Below, piece by piece: positions 56,451-64,000 of a stretch of 64,000 bases of DNA. The notes beneath the pieces are model-generated. The model ran no database searches and was not told where the DNA came from. It was given only the letters and a program-made list of their open reading frames with translations. The stretch's first letter is position 1; every line of letters starts with the position of its first letter. The DNA is taken from the NCBI GenBank assembly GCA_965153455.1, contig OZ234497.1:12338001-12402000 (forward strand), in the 5' to 3' direction. A program made the position numbers and the translations under genes. This DNA is from Sphagnum compactum. Taxonomy: Eukaryota; Bryophyta; Sphagnopsida; Sphagnales.

Positions 56451-58524
56451 ATTGAGCTTCCATTATTTGCTGCGCACTATGTCCCCTTGCAAATGCTGTT
56501 GGTAGCCCTGCATCTGGGTCTCTGACAGACTCTGCAATCAAAGTCTCCCTCCTGAGTCAGAAATGGATCAATTGCCCATGATCCGAGTTCACAATCGCCT
56601 TCCAACAGGTTTTGGGAGCATGCCACTTGTTGCCAATAACATCCCAGCTGATGGTGATCACTATGCCAACCAGAAAAATGCACATCTACAACAAGGAAGC
56701 AACATCCTAGACCTCACTTGATTCTTCTTCTGTCTCTTCTTCTCAAGGTTTCTGGACCAAGAACATTGGAGTTGCTCTTCAAAACCTCTCCTCTCCACTC
56801 AGGAAAAAATCCCTTTTGACAAAAAATTCACCAAATTCAGCATTAAAAAACTGGTACAGTTGGTTGATTGCTGTGCACAATTTCAATCCCCAGGTTCAAG
56901 ATCCCTCTTAATTGTCGAGGCAGATGAATACATGTACAGGCCAAACCAAATCCAGCATAACTAAGAGCCTCTTTTGAGATCAGCCTCATGACACTGATGA
57001 CATGCATTGGATGCTGCTGTTCTCTCTTACAAACGGCCACACAAATCCTCCCCATAGAAATCCAAAGGCAAGGAGCAGTAACACTTACCCTTAGGGAATG
57101 CATCTAGAGCCTATTGCTGAGCTTGGGTGATTCTGGGAAAACATTACTCAGAGCACTCATGAAACAGGTTGCTTGGATTGATACATACATGTGCACTCTG
57201 CCGTCTGTCTCCACTGAGGTCACCATCAGCAGCTCCTAACTAAGCAAGTGAAGTAATTGCTGAAATACACAGGCAACAACAAAAACAACACTTGTACCAA
57301 AACCGGGCCTGCTCATCACAATGGTTTTTGCCTTTGTCTTCTTCTTTTGTGTTTTCCAAGGCCTCCTCCACAAGGTAGAAGATCACACGTCTGCACACAG
57401 CAATCGCATGTGACATGATGGGCGATCATGGGCCTAGGTTTGAAATTTTCAGTGACTGTGAAGTGTTGGGAATTCGTCGAATCTTGAATAAATCCCAGGT
57501 CCATGCATCGCAATGTAAATTGATGAACGCTGCAGGCACCAAGTGATCAATGATGTGCTGAAGAAAATCAAGAGTTCAAAGTGAGGATCCTTGTTACATG
57601 CTTTCCATTCTGATGTTCTTTTTGTCAAAGCTTGCATACTTGACATCTCCAAGTCATGTTTTCTTGCAGTGATCAATGCTTTGTGATGGAAATCAGTATA
57701 TGAGAAGTTGTTTGCACCTTGTCAGCTGTTGCAGGAAGGAGATACAAAACAGCTTCTCCCAACTTTGCTTTCACTGGAGTCCACAACTACTGTTCAGCAT
57801 AAAGCTCAGGAAGCTAGCAAAATCCTGCAGCAAAAGCACTCCTGTGGGACTAAACTTCTACTTGAAAATTGCAAGTTAGAGAAGAGACAAATGAACTATG
57901 CCAGACACTTAATTCTTCAGAGGGCAAAGCTTGGACAGCGTCAGAGATTGCAGATATCTTGTACAAAGGACCCTTTTCAGGGGGGCTGTACATCTGCAAA
58001 AGAGGTTCTACATATCAAAAGGCTAACTCAGACTGCACTCTTCCACCTTGAGCTCTTGAAGCCTTCACAAAATATGTACAAAAATCACAATTTCTTTACA
58101 ATCAGATCTCATCATGGATGTCAGTGCACAGCATCCATCTTCCAGCAACACCTACTTGTGTCCTTTACCAGGAGAACTAGACAATGAAAGCTGCAACAAA
58201 TATAATTAACAGTACATGTCTACACATGATCAACTTGCTGTCAAAACAATGAATTTTCCCCAATTACACCCTACTTGTTCTATCAATGTCTTATCACCTT
58301 CCAATACATAATTGTCAACGAATTTTTGGTATCACAGCTGCCACCTAAGAAGCTGAATTTAAGCCTGCCAATTGCATATGTAACATGCACCCCATTGGGT
58401 TCTAATATAGTCACAATGGCAGGTCTTTAGCCAGCTATCTACACACAAATGGCAAGCCAGAGTGAGAGGAAGAAAAGAGAACCCAAATAGGGCTCAACAG
58501 CTTGAAAGATAACAAGCTTGAATC
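56451..58524. other. Flank between SYF2 relic and DnaJ gene
   Basis: Balanced composition. The part near 58525 is presumably the 3' untranslated region of the DnaJ gene. The longest frame, 57708-58187 (plus, 159 codons), contains EASKILQQKHSCGTKLLLEN and a Lys/Arg-rich middle but matches no family I know. A minus-strand stretch at 57513-57316 is Cys-rich and could be an upstream part of the SYF2 relic. Confidence 0.35.
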
Positions 58525-61500
58525 TCACTTCATTGCTGCTGTCTTTTCTGACTCCTCATCCTCTGTTGCAGACTGTGACAAAAGAATGTGCATGCCTCTG
58601 CGGTCCATTCCCTGCCTGGAATATTCTCGCCAACGCCGTGCAGCTGCTGCTGTTTTTGCTGCTCTCTTGCGGGCACCCATGTCATCTGGACAAACAAAGG
58701 AGTTGTCTCAGTCACCAGCTATAGCAAATACATTTCCATTATTGACATTACCCAGTCCATTTTGGAGAATGACAGGCACCTGTCTGAGAGTAAGGACTTA
58801 ACTGAACACTGTGAGAGAACAATATGCACATACTCTCTGACCATGAAGTTGCAAATGTTGAAAAGTGACACTGTGAACTGAATTCAAAGCAAGAAATGGT
58901 ATAATGGAAAAATACCTGGGATGGGATCACCATCACCTCCAGGATTTGACCAGATACCTTGCCACCATGGTGCCTTTTGACTACTCCCTCTCTCTTTCAT
59001 CATCCGTATACGTGCACGTTCCTGCACACTCACCTCCATCACTTAAGGCTTAATTCTGAGAGGTGCTGAGACAAACTAGCTGTGTATATACAAGTGCATA
59101 AATACCATGGACAAGGTCTTTTTCTTGGAACCTTGCAGGAGTTGCAACACTATTGTTGAACCCTGCAAATAGGTGCCACAAATCTACTACAAAAGTTAAT
59201 AGTAGAGTTTTCATCTGCAAGTCCATTTGAGCAGTTAAGCTAACACAATCCCTGATCCTGAGGAGTCTATAACACAAACTCTCGTACCAGGGCCTTTGCT
59301 TGACGCTTTTCCCATCTCCAGCTGGCCTGAAGAACCCCATAATTCCCTCCAGGAGTGTGAGACAGAGCTCAGAAACAGAAAATCAAATGTGTGCATTTCA
59401 CATTCCTTCTGCATCAAAGATTGTGAAGGTTTCTGGCTGCCATCCATGTCATGCATGAAAGGAATTTTCACTCTTTTCATACATAAAAGCTCTTACTCCC
59501 CACTTAAACCATTGTGGCTATTCCAGGGCCATGGTGCCATCTAAACAGTTATGTTGATTATGCACCTGTGAGAACACATCAGGAGACTGATAGCCCATGC
59601 CTGACAGCATCATGCCCACCTGTTCATGAACAACAAAAGCCTTCTTAATCCCCAACCGTCAGTCGTGAATATGGCTATTCCAATACAAACAATATATGAG
59701 CATACTTGACCTTGAAAACTGTTGTCCAAGAGAATATCTGATGCTGCATCAGAAATGTACTAAAATAGGCAAGCAACTTCTTCAATGACCTTCTGTGCCA
59801 AAAGTACTTGGTACCATGCTGCTGTAATTAATATTGCAAGCAAACTGGACTGTTGAGACTATTCATGACTCCAAAGGCAAGAAAGGGAGGGCATACATTG
59901 ACACGCTCAATTCTCCTCATTTCATCCTCCAATAATGTCAGCTGTGCAGCTGTTACCCGATGTATGCAATCAACAGGACTGCAAGATTCACACAACTTCT
60001 CAACACCCCGATATGCCTACTTATCAAGACACCAATAATAGTCATGTACCACACTTCACAGCTTGCAATTTCTCTGGTCCCCTCAGAAGAGTTCAGCAGG
60101 GAACATGCAAAGAGGTCATTCTGTGAGACCTATTATGCATGATTTCTACCCTCCAGAAGTAAAAGTTCCAGCACAAGTAGGATGGTTGCATATGGTGAGG
60201 CACAAAACCAGGTCTCAATGGCTGATTGTGCCAGCGTAGGATCACCTAATTGGGACGCAACACGGGCCCTTCCAAATTCTTCTTCAATGGCAAATGTGTC
60301 TGGTGCTGTGTTGGCACAGTTCTTGCAACCTGTGACACACCCCATCTGCAGATTTTAGTTGTCAAAAGTACTTGAGAACAGACCTAGGGACCCTGTCTAA
60401 ACAGCAACTGGAAGCAGAGAATTGGAGCAAAACAATGTTCAGCCTTCATTCCTGAACTGTTAATCCCTTGCTAATCGGTGTACAATCTAGGTGTTAGGCC
60501 ATTCAAGATAATTTTAGATGAGATGGAAATATTAATAGCCACCCAGTGACTCAAAGACAAACAAGCTGAATTCTGCTGCAGACAGTGGGCCACTCCCATT
60601 AGAAGGAGCCCCTCTTCACCAGAATCAAAAATTTAGTCCTGAACCTTCCCTGAACTGTATCCTGACAATGTGTACATTTGGGTAGAACACATAGCAGATT
60701 GATACTTTTGGGACAAGTTTCTGAGGTAATCTCAAACACACTCAGAAGGCTCTTCCCCTATCTACAGCCAATGGCTAGTCCATTGAGAGGATGCTCAACA
60801 TCCTGTTGAAACAAAAGGTGTTATCTTTGGCAAGAACCAAAACAAGCTGTACAAAAATACTTCTGCAGTATTCATCAAGCTCATGAACTGCAGCAAAGAA
60901 CCAGCTGTGCAGACTTTGTAGAACTTAACAGAGATGCAACTTTCCCAGCTCTAAGCTTAGCCAAAGATTAATAGCATATCTGACCAATGCATGTGAACTC
61001 ATCAACGAAAACATGGTCACACTCCTGAGCACTATTCAGAAAAGGGTTGCTGGATGTAAGGGCATAGCCATTGATCTCATCATACACCATGCGTTGCTCA
61101 GGATCACTCAGCACCTGCAGCTCACAATGCCAAACAACTAGATTCAATCAGAGTGCCAAACACAAACAACAAACAGAAAAGTCTGAGCAAAAGTACAAAT
61201 CCTCTTTATTGTATCTGAATAGTCCAGGAATAGGAAACTTGGGTAACAAAAGAGCTGGATACGATAACAATTGCCCAAACTTGCAGAAGAGAGAGATGGG
61301 TGAGAAACTGTGAAGTCTATACAGGCACCTCATATATTTCATTAATAAACATACAGAAGTCTGTTGACTCTGGGTGATTGCCACTCAAGTCTGGGTGGCA
61401 AGCTTTCATGCAAGAGTAATATGCCTTTTTAATCTCATCCGGAGTTGCATCTGATGTCTGCAGCAGACCAAAGCAACAAATGTCATCAAACACACACTAC

Positions 61501-62162
61501 TATGCAATCAAGACAGTCCCAAGAATTCTACATGCATCCCAGAATCTCCAAAAAAACTATTTTTCCAAGTTACATTCTCCTTCCTGTCATAGAAGCTCCC
61601 CTCGAGTCACCATCGCCATACAGCTCTTCTGGCTAGATACCATTCTGTAATAAGGGCAGTTGGGATTTGTCATGGAAGTGATATCGACAATGAAGTACTC
61701 TGGTTCAATGGGAGGAATTTTTTTGTTGAAAGCATCTTCAGTTGAGATCCCAGAGAGACAATAGAAAGCCATCAAATGAACAGCATACCAACAAAAACAA
61801 AAGAAAGATTTCTGGAAACAGCAGCTTGAGACATTATTACCAAGCCAAGCACAGAGTAGAAGTCTTCAGCAATCACTGCTGCACCATTTAGGTTGATGTC
61901 ATCATCACCCCCTAACCTTGCCCGCACTCCAGCATACCTCCCCCGAGTTTTCACTTCTGCCATTTTCATTGTTGTTATTTTGGTGCAGTCACACTAGTAG
62001 GAGTCACAACAAGTTTAACCAGTGCTTGGTTTTTCATGTTTTAATGTCAGAAATTATAGAAAGTTTACCCTTGAAAACAGGGGAAAAGAAGAAGCTGGAG
62101 GCATTCGTAGCTCTAAGCATCCCCTTGCATGCCGTTGCCACCGATGGCAGCAAGACGGCCAT
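58525..62162 (-). CDS. DJC77: Plastid-targeted DnaJ-ferredoxin protein (DJC76/DJC77 family)
   Basis: Ten exons in minus-strand order: 62162-62069, 61956-61841, 61457-61329, 61114-60985, 60329-60209, 59978-59897, 59619-59566, 59326-59288, 59021-58916, 58685-58525. They join in frame through GT-AG introns to 343 residues. The ATG at 62162 follows an in-frame stop (TGA) two codons upstream. Exon 1 looks like a chloroplast transit peptide (Ala/Ser-rich, no acidic residues). Then come EDFYSVLGL and the J-domain with the HPD motif in KAYYSCMKACHPDLSG, ending VLSDPEQRMVYDEINGYAL. Next is a ferredoxin-type [4Fe-4S] site, CIGCKNCA with the distal CPVDC. The tail has ASWRWEKRQAKAL and AAAARRWREYSRQG. 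Family members act as plastid J-proteins; the exact client is unknown. Introns split the codons before the CKNC cysteines and for the distal cysteine (TG|T). DJC76 or DJC82 are alternative orthologues. Confidence 0.92.
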
Positions 62163-62760
62163 GCTTCAGTTACAGCGCAAAACACAAATTCTCCGGTTCT
62201 GGCAAGAGCAAGACTTAATCCTGTTCTTCAACTGCGGTTTCAGCATCACACTGTGGCTCATGTACATGCAAAATTCCGCTCTGACATCCTGTCCTCATAC
62301 AGATTGCTCTGACTGCATGCATCTCTTATGTAGTAGGTACCAAGCCTAGAGGAAATCAGAGAAAATCAATCCAACGGAAGAAGAGAGAACGTCGCAACAA
62401 GAAGCACAAACAAAAGACAAGTACAGACACAATTAACTGCGTCGACAAAAAACACAAACCCCCTCAGTCCTTCACATCCTCGTGAATACAAAGCTCCAGA
62501 GGTTGGGTTACAAGACATGGATAGATGTGTGTACCTTTGAGCGCGGCGGGTAACAAGCGCAACAAAATTGAATTTGCAGAAGAGAAACTTCATGCAATGG
62601 AAGAAGAAGAAGAAGAAGTCATGCAAAAGCTAAAAAAAAAGAATAAAAAAAGGGAGCACGACTGTCGTACCTGTAATCGCATCTGATGAATCTGGAAGCT
62701 GAATCTGTTACGCTTGTTAGTCGATTCTCCACATTGTTCCAAGAGGATTAGGGGTGGCAG
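62163..62760 (-). promoter_or_regulatory. 5' leader of the DnaJ-ferredoxin gene with a likely 5'UTR intron
   Basis: On the minus strand GATTACAG|GTACGACAG (junction at 62671/62670) is a good donor. TTTCCTCTAG|GCTTGG (62346/62345) is a good acceptor, defining a 325-base intron rich in T. This leaves about 183 bases of leader before the start codon at 62162. Transcription probably begins in the balanced stretch around 62700-62760. No clear TATA box. Confidence 0.5.
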
Positions 62761-62919
62761 CGATTACAGTGTGTGGTTCTGGTTGTCGTTGCGATTCAAG
62801 CGTACGGGGAGACACCCCTCCTTTGCACGCACAATCACAAGCGCACACACACCACAGAGCAAGGCAGGCAGGCCGGCAAGGCCCCACCGTAAGGCAGGCG
62901 ATGACGACGACGACGCGCG

Positions 62920-62990
62920 CCTCGATTGGGTTTGAACCGGGGACCTTTTCGCAGTCGCGCTAAAGCACTAGCCAATAGGCTACTGGTACT
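62920..62990 (-). repeat. tRNA-like relic upstream of the DnaJ gene
   Basis: On the minus strand a D-arm-like TAGCCTATTGGCTAGTGC is followed, about 25 bases on, by GGTCCCCGGTTCAAACCC with a perfect box-B consensus. Ends do not form an acceptor stem and the anticodon arm does not fold, so it is not a working tRNA. It is probably the head of an old tRNA-derived repeat. It lies near the DnaJ gene promoter, as the T-arm relic at 44578-44600 does for the psq gene. Confidence 0.5.
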
Positions 62991-63132
62991 GACAAACCCC
63001 CTTTTCGCCACCTTTCAAGCGAGGTTTTTGTGTGGCTTGAAATTCAATTAGGTTTTTTCCCAGTGTTTGGTGGTCCGAGCTTTCCAAACAAATCCTCCGT
63101 TCTTGCTCTCCAGATATCTAGGAAACTGGACA

Positions 63133-63468
63133 ATGGCCCTTAGTTCAAAGAACATGATAAAGAACATTAGAACATTGGGGAACATTGTAAAGGACCTTGA
63201 GATTGAAACATACAAATGTGAAATGTTCACTAATCATGGTGATGTGCATGCTTACCTTCACCATGGTTTTGCTTCATTCTTGCTTTCTAAGGTCAAAGTC
63301 TCCATTAGATATGTAAAGTTTTTTGCTTTTGAATTCCACCTGGGGGAAGTTTACAAAGGGAAATTGGAATCAAAGAAGCAAGAAAGAGTGAGTGCCTTGG
63401 TGAGGGGAGTTGTAGATAAGAAAAAGAAGAATGGGTCAGTCATGGTGGTGGTGTTGTGCTCTAGATGA
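63133..63468 (+). CDS. Hypothetical open frame, 111 codons
   Basis: From an ATG at 63133 the frame reads MALSSKNMIKNIRTLGNIVK and later DVHAYLHHGFASFLLSKVKV, ending at a TGA near 63466. The whole open frame begins at 63067, but the later ATG is preceded by GGACA and seems more likely if it is a gene. The peptide looks protein-like in its first 80 residues and Lys-rich at the end. No family is recognised, and no neighbour or promoter signal supports it. It could equally be a fragment of a decayed gene or a transposable element. Confidence 0.25.
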   Translation: MALSSKNMIKNIRTLGNIVKDLEIETYKCEMFTNHGDVHAYLHHGFASFLLSKVKVSIRYVKFFAFEFHLGEVYKGKLESKKQERVSALVRGVVDKKKKNGSVMVVVLCSR

Positions 63469-64000
63469 CTCTTTTGCTTTTGGTGAAGATTGGAGAGTTT
63501 CATTGAGATTGCTATGGCTCTGCTTTGGTGTCTCTAAGCAAATTGGACCTGTTGTGAAGAACTGGTAGAATTTTTACCAAGCTTATATGTTGTGGTTTCC
63601 ATTGGCAGGGCATTTGGCGACTCCAGTGAGGATGTCCAAATGGTCATTGAGAACATGGCATTGCAGAGAAACGAAAGCATGGGACACTCAGAGTGACATC
63701 CTGCTGAACTCTTGTCCCAAAAGCCTCATATGTTGTTCAAGCAACAATTCGCACAGGTAAATTCAGCCTTTCTCAGGTACTCAGGGGCAGCATTTTGTTC
63801 TATGCAATAACTGCATGCAGTGATTTGTGAATCACTATCATATTTAAAATTACAAGTGGGTATTTCTACAAGGCTCATCTGTTCTGCCTATGCTCATCAA
63901 GCACTTGTGATGTACCTTTCCACCCAAAAGTTTGTGCAGCCTATGGATTCTTTGACAGTGTATATGAAGACATCCTGCAGAGCTTACAGATTTGAGATCA
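63469..64000. other. Right-end flank, possible coding fragment
   Basis: Balanced composition continues to the end of the window. A plus-strand frame starting after a TTGGCAG acceptor near 63609 reads AFGDSSEDVQMVIENMALQR and stops at 63689; it reopens after the stop. I cannot assign it. Confidence 0.3.

Noticed and set aside
57708-58187. A 159-codon plus-strand frame near the end of the DnaJ gene.
   Set aside because: No family motif, no promoter or splice context, and it lies in the probable antisense of the DnaJ 3' region. Kept only as a note.
61587-61775. A minus-strand frame (GISTEDAFNKKIPPIEPEYF) between exons 2 and 3 of the DnaJ gene.
   Set aside because: The J-domain reads continuously from LGL to TSDATPDEIKKAYY when this is spliced out, and family members have no such insert. 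It is taken as intron sequence.

Overview
The window reads as nuclear DNA of a land plant with a large, AT-rich, repeat-filled genome. The evidence is spliced genes with GT-AG introns, a chloroplast-type DnaJ-ferredoxin gene, an ABRE pair, tRNA-derived repeats, and hAT, copia and pogo-like remnants decaying in very AT-rich spacer. The pogo-type (psq plus CENPB-type) DNA-binding domains recall spore-bearing plant lineages (mosses, lycophytes, ferns), but that is a guess and the species cannot be named from the sequence. Genes sit in islands of more balanced base composition at the far left and from about 44.5 kb to the right end. The middle 40 kb is almost all decayed repeat.

Layout. 1-35 (minus) is the first dozen codons of a gene leaving the window, with a leader to about 0.65 kb and two adjacent G-boxes at 919-934. 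From 1 to 44.5 kb there are minisatellites, small inverted-repeat elements, a tRNA-headed SINE-like unit, a long inverted repeat (15.36-17.31 kb), and transposon fossils. The fossils are a hAT transposase in two complementary halves on opposite strands (6.40-7.42 kb plus, 9.44-10.43 kb minus), a Ty1/copia pol tail (8.4-9.3 kb minus) and a pogo-like DDE transposase (27.6-28.1 kb minus). A patch at 31-32.1 kb looks like a decayed or unrecognised gene.

The main locus is 45,843-52,813 (plus). A very long first exon carries a degenerate GQAP/VVA repeat tract and ends in a psq plus CENPB-type DNA-binding unit. Four more exons follow, each again encoding linker plus psq plus CENPB-type unit, all joined by phase-0 introns with look-alike splice sites. 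Spliced together this predicts a protein of about 1,569 residues with five DNA-binding bidomains and no DDE catalytic domain. It looks like a domesticated transposase DNA-binding domain multiplied by tandem exon duplication, and it is the best candidate here for something undescribed.

Right side. 54.6-56.45 kb (minus) holds a frameshifted, intron-bearing pseudogene of the splicing factor SYF2. 58,525-62,162 (minus) holds an intact ten-exon gene for a plastid DnaJ-ferredoxin protein (DJC76/77 family, 343 residues), with a 5'UTR intron. The psq gene and the DnaJ gene converge on the SYF2 relic. No operon-like or pathway link between the genes is visible.
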